A stretch of 47,095 bases of DNA from an uncultured Lachnospiraceae bacterium (GCA_910579645.1 CAJTVK010000015.1:1-47095), one strand, 5' to 3'. Positions 24,894 through 34,947 are shown, counted from the first letter of the stretch. Program-made: numbers and translations. Notes: a model not told the origin generated them from the letters alone.

Positions 24894-26224
24894 AAATACT
24901 CCATATAGCTGCACACATGGGTGCGGGAGCGGGCAAAGCAATTTCTGGGATAGCAATTTCAGATAAAATGAACGAACATAAAATCATACTGTTAGATGAA
25001 CCGGAGAAGTATGACCATATACGAAGATGTGAGCAGAATGGTATAAACGTTAAGATTTGCCCAACTGCGGAGGAAGAAAGAGAAGCGGCATCAAAAGCGG
25101 ATGTGGTAATGGTGAGCTGGTGGCATCATCCCCTTACTTACAGAACATTGATGAATATTGCAAATGTCCCTTCCAGGCTGGTCTTATGGTGCCATGTGAA
25201 CGGACTACACTATCCCGAACTGAATCCTGCATTTATTTCATGCTTTGATGCCTGCATGTTCACATCAAAGAAATCATTTGAAAATGAGAGGTGCGGTACA
25301 AAGGAGAAGGAAGAGATATATGAAAAATCTACCCTTGTTTATGGAATGGGTGATTTTGAGCCGGAAAAATTTCCGCAAAAAAAGGACTATAAAATGAAGC
25401 AGGGGAAAATGAGAGTCGGATATGTGGGCTCATTGGATTATGCTAAGATTCACCCTGACTTTACGGGTTGGCTGAAAGCTGCTATCGAAAGAAATAAAGA
25501 TATATATTTTGAACTGGCAGGTGACGTTATAGGCAAGCTTAGGCATGATGTAACGGAACAGGGGCTTTCCGGCTATGTGCATTTTTTGGGTTTTAGGGAA
25601 AATGTAAAGGAACTTTTGATTCAATGGGATGCATTTATATATTTGCTAAACCCTTATAATTTTGCGACAACCGAAAATGCATTGCTTGAAGCCATGGCAT
25701 GCGGGCTCCCGGTAGTTGCAAGCGACGGGGCTGTTGAAAAATCAATTATTGAGAACAGAAAAGACGGTATACTTGTGAGGGACGGGAAATCATTTGCCGC
25801 ACAGCTTGACAAGCTGTCAAAAAGCTGTGAACTAAGGAAAACGCTGGGGCAAGGGGCAAGAGCGGATACCATTAGGAAATATGATATAAGGAAGAACATC
25901 TTAAGATTTGATTCGGTAGTCCTGAATACAGTAAACGGATGCAAGAAACTGCATGATTTTAAGGAAGTATTGGGAGAGGATCCTTTTGGCTGGTTCCTTT
26001 CCGGATGCGGAGAGGAAGATGCAAAAAAAATGACGTATTTATCCGCAGTGAATCAAAGCAGTGCGGATTTTGAGGAAGTGAGGCAGTGCGCTGCTTCGCT
26101 GGAAGGTATATTCAGAGGGAAAGCAAAAGCATCTGTCAGTCAGTATAGCGAGTATTTTCCGGGTGACAGGAGACTTAAGAATTTAAAATCAATGATTCAA
26201 GGGGGTCAGGAGATGTCTATATGA
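24890..26224 (+). CDS. Glycosyltransferase family 4 (GT-B)
   Basis: A 444-aa protein starting MKILHIAAHMGAGAGKAI, with the N-terminal Gly-rich loop of GT-B enzymes. The C-terminal half has MRVGYVGSLDYAKIHP, YVHFLGFRENV and the donor-binding block TTENALLEAMACGLPVVASD, where the E(x7)E pattern identifies GT4. About 110 residues follow that are not part of the usual domain. It transfers a sugar with retention. Coupled by ATGA overlaps on both sides. Confidence 0.87.
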   Translation: MKILHIAAHMGAGAGKAISGIAISDKMNEHKIILLDEPEKYDHIRRCEQNGINVKICPTAEEEREAASKADVVMVSWWHHPLTYRTLMNIANVPSRLVLWCHVNGLHYPELNPAFISCFDACMFTSKKSFENERCGTKEKEEIYEKSTLVYGMGDFEPEKFPQKKDYKMKQGKMRVGYVGSLDYAKIHPDFTGWLKAAIERNKDIYFELAGDVIGKLRHDVTEQGLSGYVHFLGFRENVKELLIQWDAFIYLLNPYNFATTENALLEAMACGLPVVASDGAVEKSIIENRKDGILVRDGKSFAAQLDKLSKSCELRKTLGQGARADTIRKYDIRKNILRFDSVVLNTVNGCKKLHDFKEVLGEDPFGWFLSGCGEEDAKKMTYLSAVNQSSADFEEVRQCAASLEGIFRGKAKASVSQYSEYFPGDRRLKNLKSMIQGGQEMSI

Positions 26225-27228
26225 ATGCAAAGATAGGAACTAGATACCATACCAACAGAACGGAACTTCAGACAGTCATACCGCTCAGTACACCGTTTAT
26301 ACTTTATCTGGATCCTTCCAGTGTCTGTAATTTAAGCTGCAGTTTCTGTCCTTGCGGCGGTGCGCACAAGAATCTGTGGACAGAAGCAAAAAAATCCGGC
26401 ATATGTGTGATGGATTTTGATCTTTATAAAAAGATTATTGATGATTGCCGAGGGTTCCCGGACAAGATAAAGGTACTTCGTTTATATAAAGAAGGGGAAC
26501 CGCTTGTCAATAAACGGCTTCCGGAGATGATTGAATATGCAGCAAAGTCAGGAAGGTTTGAGACAATAGATTTTACTACAAACGGAACCCTTCTGGAGCC
26601 AAATGTGAATCGCAGACTGGTAGAGGCAGGGCTTTCCAGAATAAATATTTCCGTAGAGGCTCTGAGTGCGGAAGGGTATGAGAAGATAAGCGGAATAAAA
26701 CTTGATTATGACAGATTCAGAGAGAATATACGCGATTTATATGAGCATAAGGGGAACTGCCATATCTTTATTAAGACAATGGTGGATAATCTTGACAAGG
26801 AGACGGAGCAGGAATTTTACGGATTATTCGGGGATATATGCGATGAGATTGCGATAGAGCATATCGCAAACTGCTGGCCGGGGTTCGAGAACACATCGGA
26901 GAAAGTAAACGTCTACCATGGAAAAGGATATAAGGAGTATGTCGTGTGCCCGAGAATTTTTTATATTCTTACAATCAATGCCAACGGAACAGCCTCTCAT
27001 TGTATTGTTGACTGGAATTATAAGGGAATAATTGGCGATGCAGGCAAAGAAAGTGTCGTTGATATCTGGAACAGTGAAAAATACCGGAACATCCGTTTGG
27101 CGCATTTAAATTGCCGGAGGCGGAGCATTGAACTTTGTAAGGACTGCATGGAGATTGAATCCGCTGCAGTAGATAACATTGACGAATATAGGGAAATGTT
27201 ATTAGAGAAGGTGAGTGAAAAGATTTGA
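26221..27228 (+). CDS. Radical SAM / SPASM-domain enzyme
   Basis: A 335-aa radical SAM protein. The 4Fe-4S motif is CNLSCSFC with Cys 36, 40 and 43. Partial TIM-barrel signatures include LRLYKEGEPLVNKRLPEM and IDFTTNGTLL. A SPASM-like C-terminus carries further Cys residues (VVCPRIF, SHCIVDWNYKGIIGD, NCRRRSIELCKDC) for auxiliary clusters. SPASM enzymes usually modify peptides; some act on carbohydrates. Its place between a GT4 and a sugar epimerase suggests a nucleotide-sugar or glycan substrate, for example in epimerisation or oxidation. That is inference. Confidence 0.85.
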   Translation: MNAKIGTRYHTNRTELQTVIPLSTPFILYLDPSSVCNLSCSFCPCGGAHKNLWTEAKKSGICVMDFDLYKKIIDDCRGFPDKIKVLRLYKEGEPLVNKRLPEMIEYAAKSGRFETIDFTTNGTLLEPNVNRRLVEAGLSRINISVEALSAEGYEKISGIKLDYDRFRENIRDLYEHKGNCHIFIKTMVDNLDKETEQEFYGLFGDICDEIAIEHIANCWPGFENTSEKVNVYHGKGYKEYVVCPRIFYILTINANGTASHCIVDWNYKGIIGDAGKESVVDIWNSEKYRNIRLAHLNCRRRSIELCKDCMEIESAAVDNIDEYREMLLEKVSEKI

Positions 27229-28253
27229 AGGTCTTATTGATTGGAGGAAACGGGAACATCAGCTGGTGGTGCGCAGAAGAGGCGATAAGGCGCGGATATG
27301 AAGTTTATGAGTTAAATCGCGGCATGACGCGCAGTACAAGAAGAGCCGTGCAGCATGATGTACATGAGATGATTGCGGATATCAGGGATGAGGAGTCTGT
27401 GCTTCAGGCATTGGGAAATGAAACATTTGACGTTATCTGTGACTTCATTTGTTTTAACGAAATTCAGGCCGGACAGGCGGTCAGGCTTTTCGCAGGGAGA
27501 TGCAGTCAGTATATTGTCATATCGTCGGAGGCAGTATACCGGCGTGAAAGCAGGTATCTTCCGTTTCGGGAGGATACACCTCAATATAGCGGGGATGTGG
27601 GGGACAGCTACATCCTTGGAAAGGTCAATGTTGAGAAGGTATTCAGGGAAGCATATAGGGAAAACGGATTTCCCATAACAATCGTCAGGCCGGGATACAC
27701 TTATGACACTATTATTCAAATGCCTGTGGGTCAGAATTGCTTTACGGCACCTAAAAAACTGATAAAGGGTTATCCGTTTCTTATGCCGGGTGACGGAGAA
27801 AATCTCGTTGCGCCGCTGCATTCAAGGGATTTTGCGAAAGCCTTTGCAGGTCTGATGGGAAAGAAAGAAACGATAGGCGAGGGCTATCATATTGCTGCGG
27901 AGAGGCTTATTACCTGGAATGAGATGGCAAGGGATATTCTTTTGGCTCTTGACCTGGATCCGGAAAATATCCTTCATATACCTTATGCGGAAGCCATGAA
28001 AATAACTGAGTTTTACAGCGGCACAGTGAACCGTCAGCATATGTGGCATTATATATTCGATCATACGAAGATAAAAAAAGCAGTTCCGGAATGGCGACAG
28101 GAGATAGATTTTACGGACGGAATAAGGGAAACCACATCGTGGCTTCTTGCCGATACCAAAAGGCAAAGAATAAATCCTGATTACGACAGGAAGCTGGAAA
28201 GCATTTACGCGAGATATTGGAAAGGAACAAGGAATGAGTTGTCCGATTTGTAA
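27225..28253 (+). CDS. NAD-dependent sugar epimerase/dehydratase (extended SDR)
   Basis: A 342-aa extended short-chain dehydrogenase. The start is TTG 27225, overlapping the stop of the upstream gene; it opens MKVLLIGGNGNISWWCAEEA, a variant of the GxxGxxG NAD loop. The usual YxxxK pair appears as SYILGKVNVEKV, and the SSEAVY strand precedes it. The C-terminal sugar-binding part has PLHSRDFAKAFAGLMG. It acts on a nucleotide-linked sugar; reaction type unresolved. It overlaps the methyltransferase start by 20 bases. Confidence 0.8.
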   Translation: MKVLLIGGNGNISWWCAEEAIRRGYEVYELNRGMTRSTRRAVQHDVHEMIADIRDEESVLQALGNETFDVICDFICFNEIQAGQAVRLFAGRCSQYIVISSEAVYRRESRYLPFREDTPQYSGDVGDSYILGKVNVEKVFREAYRENGFPITIVRPGYTYDTIIQMPVGQNCFTAPKKLIKGYPFLMPGDGENLVAPLHSRDFAKAFAGLMGKKETIGEGYHIAAERLITWNEMARDILLALDLDPENILHIPYAEAMKITEFYSGTVNRQHMWHYIFDHTKIKKAVPEWRQEIDFTDGIRETTSWLLADTKRQRINPDYDRKLESIYARYWKGTRNELSDL

Positions 28254-29376
28254 AAACAGTGAGAAGAAAATATTGTACAAGCTTTGCGATAATATGAAAA
28301 TAATGGGATTAAATTTTCCTGATTCAGCAAGCTTTATTGCAAAATGTACTCATTGCGGCTTGGTGTATATGGATACCATGGCAACACAGGAGGATTTTCT
28401 TGATTACTATAAGCATGGAGCGGCAGCACCGAAATACTATGATATGTTTGGCAAGGAGAGTACGGATGACTATTATCGGCATCTCTGTAAATTGATGGAA
28501 CCCTACATAACCAAGCATAGCAGTATTCTGGACATTGCCGGTGCCTGGGGGGAATTCGCGGCGTATATGAAAGCACTGGGATATGAGGATGTAACGGATT
28601 TGGATGCCGCGGAAAAGTGTGTTTCATATGCCGCGGAACTTGGAGTTAAGACTTGGATGACAGACAGCACTGATATGTGCGGCATCAGGGAAAAAAGCTT
28701 CGATTTGATTATTCTTAATCATTCATTGGAACATATCATTGATGTGGAAAGCACCATGCTGAATATCGGCAGGGCACTAAAAGAGGAAGGATATCTTTTT
28801 ATCGAAGTTCCTGATATTGAGGGCTATGCTGACGAAGAAGCCGCCCCGTTTAATTTCCTTACTTATGAACATGTGCTGCATATGTCCATGAATGATATTG
28901 CAAATCTGGCAGGAATATACGGATATGAAATGATAGACAGTGGTAAATATTATAAAAAAGTAAGTAATTATCCTTCTATATATGCTGTTATGAGAAAGGG
29001 CAGAAAGCGGGAGGTGATTTATTCCGAACTTCCCGAGATATCCATGCTGAGATATTTGGAGAAAAGTCAAAAGATCCTTGAAGAATTTCTTGCGCCGTTA
29101 AGGCAGTCAGGAGAAGAACTGTTTTTGTGGGGCATCGGGGCATCTACCGCCATACTCATGGAAGCTTTCAAGGGCTGCAATGTAAAGGGACTTATTGACA
29201 GAAATCCCAACAGGCAGGGATTAAAGTTCCGCATAAATGAAAGGCAGTATGTGGTAAAGGAACCTGAGGAGGTTGGCAGGGGAACGATTGTTATTTTGTC
29301 GATACCCTACCACGATTCCATCGAAAGGCAGATAAGGCAGATGGGATATGGCAATAATATCGTTGCCTTGAAATAG
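28234..29376 (+). CDS. Sugar C-methyltransferase type protein (zinc-binding, SAM)
   Basis: A 380-aa protein with the three-part layout of deoxysugar C-methyltransferases (NovU/TylC3 type). An N-terminal zinc module has Cys pairs (SCPICK, KCTHCGLVY). The central SAM domain has ILDIAGAWGEFAAYM, FDLIILNHSLEHI and LFIEVPDIE. The C-terminal Rossmann-like domain has LFLWGIGASTAI, GLIDRNPNRQG and GTIVILSIPY. Such enzymes add a methyl group to the carbon next to a keto group of a nucleotide-linked sugar, giving a branched sugar. Two SDR neighbours and RfbH could supply the keto intermediate. Confidence 0.82.
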   Translation: MSCPICKNSEKKILYKLCDNMKIMGLNFPDSASFIAKCTHCGLVYMDTMATQEDFLDYYKHGAAAPKYYDMFGKESTDDYYRHLCKLMEPYITKHSSILDIAGAWGEFAAYMKALGYEDVTDLDAAEKCVSYAAELGVKTWMTDSTDMCGIREKSFDLIILNHSLEHIIDVESTMLNIGRALKEEGYLFIEVPDIEGYADEEAAPFNFLTYEHVLHMSMNDIANLAGIYGYEMIDSGKYYKKVSNYPSIYAVMRKGRKREVIYSELPEISMLRYLEKSQKILEEFLAPLRQSGEELFLWGIGASTAILMEAFKGCNVKGLIDRNPNRQGLKFRINERQYVVKEPEEVGRGTIVILSIPYHDSIERQIRQMGYGNNIVALK

Positions 29377-29389
29377 AGGGGAGATATAA

Positions 29390-30289
29390 ATGAAATCAGC
29401 TATAGTAACCGGCGCAACCGGCTTCATAGGGACGCATCTATGCAGTGAGCTGCTGAAAAATGATATAAAGGTTACAGGCCTTGCGAGAAAGGACAGCACA
29501 AATAGGAAGAGACTGCAGGATGTTACTCTTGTATGGTGCGGAATGGATGATTACGACTTTTTTGAAGGGGAAACGGCGGACACTTTTTATCATTTGGCGT
29601 GGGAGGGGGCTACCGGAAACGGTCGGGACAATGAGGAACTTCAGGTTAAGAATATAGCTAGGACCGTGAAAGCCCTGAAAACGGCAAAACGTTTGGGCTG
29701 CAGGAGATTTGTGGCGTTAGGTACCGTGTATGAGAATCTGGTACCGCAAATATTAATGGATGCGCGGCATAGGAAGCCTGACTTTTACCTGCTATCAAAA
29801 CAGAGTTCCCATTATATTTGCAGGAAGCTTGCGGAGAAGCTGGATATAGAATTTGTATGGGCAACTATTTTTCAGCCTATAGGAAGATACATAAAAAAGG
29901 AGCAGGTAATGACTTATGCCATAACCGGGCTTTTATGCGGGGAGCCGCCGGAATTCGGGCCGGCTATGGAGCCATACGATATAACGGCGGTTGAGGATAT
30001 AGCGTATGGGCTGAAACTTTTAGGAAACTGTGAACTGACGAGAAAAGAATATTACATTGGAAGCGGCAGCCCTGTGATTATGAAGGAGTACCTAATGAGA
30101 GCCAGAAAAGTTCTGGGTGTGGACACGGAACTTAAGATTGGGGCGCGTCCGGATGACGGATTACGTTTTTCCTATGATTGGTATGATATATCGGCAATAA
30201 AGAAGGATACCGGATATTCTGCACATGTTGGCTTTGAACAGGCCGTGGTCAATGTGGCTGAGTGGGTAAAGTCAGGGGAATTGATATGA
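29390..30289 (+). CDS. NAD-dependent epimerase/dehydratase or ketoreductase (SDR)
   Basis: A 299-aa extended SDR after a good AGGGGAG site. The N-terminus has the classic TGATGFIGTHLC NAD(P) loop. HLAWEGATGNGRDNEEL and LGTVYEN follow, with FYLLSKQSSHYICRKL in the YxxxK position. The sequence resembles reductases that finish deoxysugar synthesis. With the C-methyltransferase immediately upstream it probably reduces the branched keto sugar. The gap to 30373 contains no other gene. Confidence 0.82.
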   Translation: MKSAIVTGATGFIGTHLCSELLKNDIKVTGLARKDSTNRKRLQDVTLVWCGMDDYDFFEGETADTFYHLAWEGATGNGRDNEELQVKNIARTVKALKTAKRLGCRRFVALGTVYENLVPQILMDARHRKPDFYLLSKQSSHYICRKLAEKLDIEFVWATIFQPIGRYIKKEQVMTYAITGLLCGEPPEFGPAMEPYDITAVEDIAYGLKLLGNCELTRKEYYIGSGSPVIMKEYLMRARKVLGVDTELKIGARPDDGLRFSYDWYDISAIKKDTGYSAHVGFEQAVVNVAEWVKSGELI

Positions 30290-30373
30290 AGATGAATATC
30301 TTGAAGAACTTTGGGAGGAAGGGACCCGTGGAAGGGGTTCTGTGAATGATGGCCGAAAATAAGGAGGTTTACA

Positions 30374-31660
30374 ATGAGAGAGATTATTTATTATGGCGCG
30401 GGGAAAAATTTAAGAGATTTTGAGAAGGATTTTGTTCGGGAAACAGGATATCCGATGTGCGTCTGCGATTCTTCACATGCGAAGCAAGGCAAGGAGTATG
30501 TATTTGCCGGGGGGCATTGCTGCAAGATAGTATCGCTTGAGTATGTAAAATCAGAATACCCCAATTATGAATTGTGGCTGACACTGGCAGAACATAATAT
30601 TAAGAATGTTTATGACTATCTTATTGAAATTGGGAAAGTTCCTGCTGAGAAGATACATTTTTTTGGAAACCGGGAATATCGGTTAGGATGTTTCAATTTA
30701 CAAAATTATATCTACATAAGTTCCAATAATATAAAAACATGCGCTCATTTTCCATGGACAACTCATTTTTATTTTGATGAAGATCAGGTATTGGAAGAAA
30801 AGGATATCGTCGTTAAGCTGGATGAGTTAGAAGCTTGGAGAAGGGAAACGATAGAGAAACTGCGTAACGGTGAGAAAACGTCATGTCATGGGTGTTCCGC
30901 GTTACATTGGGGATTTTTTGAAAAAGAGCCCCATGTGGAGATTTTAGGAGTAGGGCCTAATTTTCATGGCGGGACGAAGTGCAATTGCAACTGTTTTTAC
31001 TGCAACCAGAATATAGTGATAAGAACGGAGAGCAACCAGAAGCTAAGTAATTATGATATACATCGAATATCCGCAGAATATTATGACACGCTGGATACCA
31101 CGATTCTTGCGGACGGTGAACCGACGATACTTCCCCAAATAGATGAAATATGCGACTTGGTGATGCAGAGAAACTGGTCGATTCAATTAAATACCAACGC
31201 GATTCTATATAAGGAAAAGATTGCAGAAGCCATTGCGGCTAACCCCAAATCATTTATGGCAGTTGCATTGGATGCCGGAAGCAGAGAGACCTATAGAAAA
31301 ATTAAGCGTGTGGATACTTATGAAAGGGTGATTGAAAATTTACATAAATATAAGGAAAAGGGATGTAATATTTTTCTAAAGTACATCCTAATCCCTCAAT
31401 ATAATGACAATATAGATGAAATCATTAAGTTTCTGCAGGTGGTTGAGGCGTTAAATGTTAAGCATGTAACATTATCCCAGAATTTATCGGGCTTTGTTGA
31501 CGGAGTGAGACATGACGCTGACCCTGACATGCCGGAATCAATGTTCTGCCTTTTTACATATATGGTTGCAAGGCTGCAGGAGATGGGCATTCCGTGGGAT
31601 TTTCAGATAGAGTTCATCAGCAAGCATGATATAGACAGAATAGAGAAACTCAGGAAGTAA
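30374..31660 (+). CDS. Radical SAM enzyme with N-terminal Rossmann-like module (copy 1)
   Basis: A 428-aa protein after a perfect AAGGAGG site. Residues 1-100 form a Rossmann-like module (IIYYGAGKNLRDFEKDF, YPMCVCDSSH, VPAEKIHFFGN). A Cys pair (SCHGC, ~172-175) precedes the radical SAM motif CNCNCFYC with cluster Cys 203, 207 and 210. Downstream are LADGEPTILPQIDE, QLNTNAI and VALDAGSRETYRKIKRVDTYERV, the last like the GSR.TY..I group of radical SAM enzymes. Followed at once by a close paralogue. Substrate unknown; glycan or nucleotide sugar is suggested by context. Confidence 0.82.
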   Translation: MREIIYYGAGKNLRDFEKDFVRETGYPMCVCDSSHAKQGKEYVFAGGHCCKIVSLEYVKSEYPNYELWLTLAEHNIKNVYDYLIEIGKVPAEKIHFFGNREYRLGCFNLQNYIYISSNNIKTCAHFPWTTHFYFDEDQVLEEKDIVVKLDELEAWRRETIEKLRNGEKTSCHGCSALHWGFFEKEPHVEILGVGPNFHGGTKCNCNCFYCNQNIVIRTESNQKLSNYDIHRISAEYYDTLDTTILADGEPTILPQIDEICDLVMQRNWSIQLNTNAILYKEKIAEAIAANPKSFMAVALDAGSRETYRKIKRVDTYERVIENLHKYKEKGCNIFLKYILIPQYNDNIDEIIKFLQVVEALNVKHVTLSQNLSGFVDGVRHDADPDMPESMFCLFTYMVARLQEMGIPWDFQIEFISKHDIDRIEKLRK

Positions 31661-31699
31661 AAGAAAAAGGACTTTGGAGCGAAATGAGGAGGAACCGGT

Positions 31700-32980
31700 A
31701 TGGCAACGATTGTCTGGTATGGAGCAGGGCAGAATTTAAGGGATCATGAAAATGAATTTGTGGAAGAAACAGGATATCCGTTTGCAATATGTGATGCGGA
31801 TAAAGAAAAACAGGGAACTAAATATGAATTTAAGGGGGGGGGTAAAACAGTAGATGTCATAGCTATTGAAAAGGCAATGTGTGATTTCCCCGATGCGGAA
31901 ATTTGGCTGACGCTGGCGGAGAATAACCTTGAACAATTGTCTCAATATTTGTTATGCGAAAAAGGCATCAAGAAAGAGAAGATACATTTATTTGGAGGCA
32001 TTGAATATCGGTTAGGATGCAGCGAACTGCAGAATGCCTGTTATATAAGGGCAGATAGTGTCAGGACATGCTGCGTGCAGCATTTTCTTAAGGAATTTTA
32101 TTACAAGAGCGAGACGGTTTCGGAAAGTGATGTGATTGAAAAACTTGATGAAATGGAAAAATGGAGAGTGGATACGATAGAGAAGCTGCGGGAAAACAAA
32201 AAGACATCATGTGACGGATGTCAGAATCTGAAATATGGTCTTTTTCAAAAGAAACCCATGGTGAATTACTTGGTTGTGCTTGCGGGCGATAAAGGGTGCA
32301 ATTGCAAATGCTTTTACTGCAATCAGTACAGCACCTTGAAAAAATCAGGCGGTGATAAGCTGAACCACTACGATTATTACAGAATCGCAGCAGATTATTA
32401 TAAACGAATTCAATGGACAACCATGGTAGCCGGAGAACCGACGATGTTAGAAGAATTGGATGCCGTTCTTGATTTAGTGCATGAAAGCGGATGGGGCATG
32501 GCATTTCATACAAACGGAATCGTATATTCCGAAAAGGCAGCCATGACAGTCTCTGACAATAAGGCATCCATTATCAATATATCGCTGGATTCGGGCACAC
32601 GGGAGACCTATAAGAAAATCAAGCGTGTGGATACGTTCGACAGGGTAGCCGCGAACCTCCGCAAATATGCGGATGCCGGCTGCGGGATTCATCTGAAGTA
32701 TATTCTTCTTCCGGAATACAATGATAATATTGATGAGGTTAATGCGTTTATTAATATTGCGGCAGATATCGGAGTAAAAAAGGTGATTCTTTCATGGAAT
32801 CAGTATGATTATTATGATGGGGTATGGAAAAATGAGGATTCCGTTCCATGCCTGACGGAATCTATGTTTTGCATATATACTTATATGATTGCCCGGATGG
32901 AAGAAGAGGGGCTCCCATGGGATATAGAAACCACCAATTTTTCAAAGAGTGATTGTGAAAGACTTGAAAGGCTGCATTGA
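31700..32980 (+). CDS. Radical SAM enzyme with N-terminal Rossmann-like module (copy 2)
   Basis: A 426-aa paralogue of the preceding gene, with a GAGGAGG ribosome binding site. Layout is the same: IVWYGAGQNLRDHENEF, a YPFAICDADKEK segment, a SCDGC pair (~171-174) and CNCKCFYC with cluster Cys 200, 204 and 207. Then come VAGEPTMLEELDAVLD, FHTNGIVY and SLDSGTRETYKKIKRVDTF. The two copies are clearly homologous but well diverged, so this is an old duplication with probable division of labour. Confidence 0.82.
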   Translation: MATIVWYGAGQNLRDHENEFVEETGYPFAICDADKEKQGTKYEFKGGGKTVDVIAIEKAMCDFPDAEIWLTLAENNLEQLSQYLLCEKGIKKEKIHLFGGIEYRLGCSELQNACYIRADSVRTCCVQHFLKEFYYKSETVSESDVIEKLDEMEKWRVDTIEKLRENKKTSCDGCQNLKYGLFQKKPMVNYLVVLAGDKGCNCKCFYCNQYSTLKKSGGDKLNHYDYYRIAADYYKRIQWTTMVAGEPTMLEELDAVLDLVHESGWGMAFHTNGIVYSEKAAMTVSDNKASIINISLDSGTRETYKKIKRVDTFDRVAANLRKYADAGCGIHLKYILLPEYNDNIDEVNAFINIAADIGVKKVILSWNQYDYYDGVWKNEDSVPCLTESMFCIYTYMIARMEEEGLPWDIETTNFSKSDCERLERLH

Positions 32981-33085
32981 AGTACTGACGGTAAAAATCG
33001 GAGTCATATGTATGGGCGGGAACCGGATACTGTAAGAGCACAGGGGAAAGATGGGTGTTATAAAATGGACAGGGAGAGTGGTAAG

Positions 33086-34453
33086 ATGGATACAATCAAC
33101 AGAGAGATGTTTGCGGACGAAAAATCAAGACAAATATTTGATTATAGGCTTCAGTATTATCAAACAGGAGATATGGAATGCCTATTGGATATGGTGGTGG
33201 ACGAATATCGGGATTTCAGCAGGCGCATAGATAACATGAAGCAAAAAATCTATGGGAAATTGAGAGATTTTGAAGGCAATTTTATTATTTATGGAGCCGG
33301 TGCGCATGCGGGGCTGGCAATGGAATATCTTAAAAGGAAGAACTTGGATGACAGATTTATGTGTTATTGCGTCAGTAGATATGACGAGAGCATGGGGGGT
33401 AAGGCAAAGGTTATCAGTGAGATGGAAGCGGACAAGAACAAATGTATGATACTTGTGCCTAACGGACACTATGCCGCCGAAATGATAGAAAATCTTGAAA
33501 GTATGGGATGGGATTCGGAACATTATCTTTTGCTTCCATATGTGCTTATCTTTGACTATGCCTTGGATGATGAGAAAGATATTGAGAATATTCTAAAGGA
33601 CCGAGAAAACCATTTTATTGTTTACGGAACGGATTGGAACAGTATTTTATTCAGAAGCTTAATGAGGGGCTCAAACAGACATTTTGACTTTTCCATAGCG
33701 GAACTGGAAGGAAAACCTTTGGAGGACTTAAGTTACGTTGCTTCAATGAAAAACCTGTATGTAGTTGTATTTAATGGCCTGAGAAAGAAAAAAGCTATAG
33801 AAGCAGGTGTGCCGGAAAGCAAAATTATACAATTATGCAATATTGATGAATTACAGTATTTTGATGAAGATGTGGTACCTGAACATGTAAAAGGAACGAG
33901 GGAAGTTTTTGTTGATGGCGGCAGTTTGGATTTATGTTCAACGGGTCAATTTATGCGGTGGTGTAATTATGAGTGCGATAAGGTTATAGCTTATGAACCT
34001 GATAAAAGGTGTGTAAAAATATGTGAAGAGGTTCTTGCAGAGATGCCTAAGCTGGGTAATCTGACGGAATTGATACCCAAAGGGCTTTGGAGCAGCGAAA
34101 CAGAGCTTGTTTTTAATGAAGTGGCAAATTTTGGCTCGTCCTCATTTATTACGCATAAAGGGAGCGGAAAGGAGCAGGTAATACCAACAACATCGGTTGA
34201 CATTGTATTGCATGGCGAACCGGTTACTTTTATAAAAATGGATATAGAAGGAGCAGAGTTAGAAGCACTGAAAGGAGCTCAAAATACTATCAGAAGGTAC
34301 CATCCTATATTGGCGATATCTATATACCATAAGCCGGAGGATATAGTAGAGCTGCCAAGATACATCAAATCATTGGTACCGGAATATAAGCTGTATTTGA
34401 GAAATTATCACCTTGATACTACGGAAACGGTGCTGTATGCGATTCCGTCATAG
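33086..34453 (+). CDS. FkbM-family methyltransferase with N-terminal Rossmann-like modules
   Basis: A 455-aa protein. ATG 33086 is chosen for its AGGGAG site 10 bases upstream; earlier in-frame ATGs lack one. One module reads FIIYGAGAHAGLAMEYL and a second, degenerate one FIVYGTDWNSILFRSLM. The C-terminal SAM domain is FkbM-like: EVFVDGGSLDLCSTGQF, KVIAYEPDKRC, FIKMDIEGAELEALKGAQ and HPILAISIYHKPEDI. FkbM enzymes O-methylate sugars. Likely caps or decorates the polymer made by this operon. Confidence 0.82.
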   Translation: MDTINREMFADEKSRQIFDYRLQYYQTGDMECLLDMVVDEYRDFSRRIDNMKQKIYGKLRDFEGNFIIYGAGAHAGLAMEYLKRKNLDDRFMCYCVSRYDESMGGKAKVISEMEADKNKCMILVPNGHYAAEMIENLESMGWDSEHYLLLPYVLIFDYALDDEKDIENILKDRENHFIVYGTDWNSILFRSLMRGSNRHFDFSIAELEGKPLEDLSYVASMKNLYVVVFNGLRKKKAIEAGVPESKIIQLCNIDELQYFDEDVVPEHVKGTREVFVDGGSLDLCSTGQFMRWCNYECDKVIAYEPDKRCVKICEEVLAEMPKLGNLTELIPKGLWSSETELVFNEVANFGSSSFITHKGSGKEQVIPTTSVDIVLHGEPVTFIKMDIEGAELEALKGAQNTIRRYHPILAISIYHKPEDIVELPRYIKSLVPEYKLYLRNYHLDTTETVLYAIPS

Positions 34454-34484
34454 GAACATAGGGGAAGGATGGGGATATGTATAG

Positions 34485-34889
34485 ATGAAAAAAATAGTCA
34501 CGTTTGGTGTCTTTGATTATTTCCATCTGGGACATTTAAGATTATTCAAACAATGCAGGGATTATGGGGATTATTTGATTGTGGCTGTACAGAACGGCGA
34601 ATATATCAAAAGATATAAACCTGATGCACAGGTTCTTTATTCCACGGAGGAAAGGGTGGAAATACTGCAATCCATCCGTGAAATAGATGAAGTATATGTT
34701 TTTGATATCTGCGACAGAAATGCACTCAATCGTATTGATTTTGATATTCTGGCGTTGGGGGAGGATCATGTGGGAAGCAGATTTGACGGTATGATAGAGT
34801 GGTGTGAGGAACATGGGAAACATGTAGTAAGACTAAAACGGACGAAGGGAATCAGTTCAAGATTCTTAAAGACAAAGTTAGAACTTTGA
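34485..34889 (+). CDS. Cytidylyltransferase, glycerol-3-phosphate type
   Basis: A 134-aa protein, the length of TagD/GCT enzymes. It begins MKKIVTFGVFDYFHLGHLRL with the nucleotidyltransferase HxGH motif (His 14, His 17). Further family blocks are YSTEERVEILQSI, LGEDHVGSRFD and the C-terminal RTKGISSRFLK (the RTxGISTT-type loop, here with SSR). It would join CTP and glycerol 3-phosphate (or a similar polyol phosphate) to give a CDP-polyol, feeding the polyol-phosphate transferase at 20034. Confidence 0.85.
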   Translation: MKKIVTFGVFDYFHLGHLRLFKQCRDYGDYLIVAVQNGEYIKRYKPDAQVLYSTEERVEILQSIREIDEVYVFDICDRNALNRIDFDILALGEDHVGSRFDGMIEWCEEHGKHVVRLKRTKGISSRFLKTKLEL

Positions 34890-34947
34890 TGCTTTGCGGA
34901 TAGATTGGCATGATTTCATATTTAGAATTAAAAAGGAGAATATTTGG

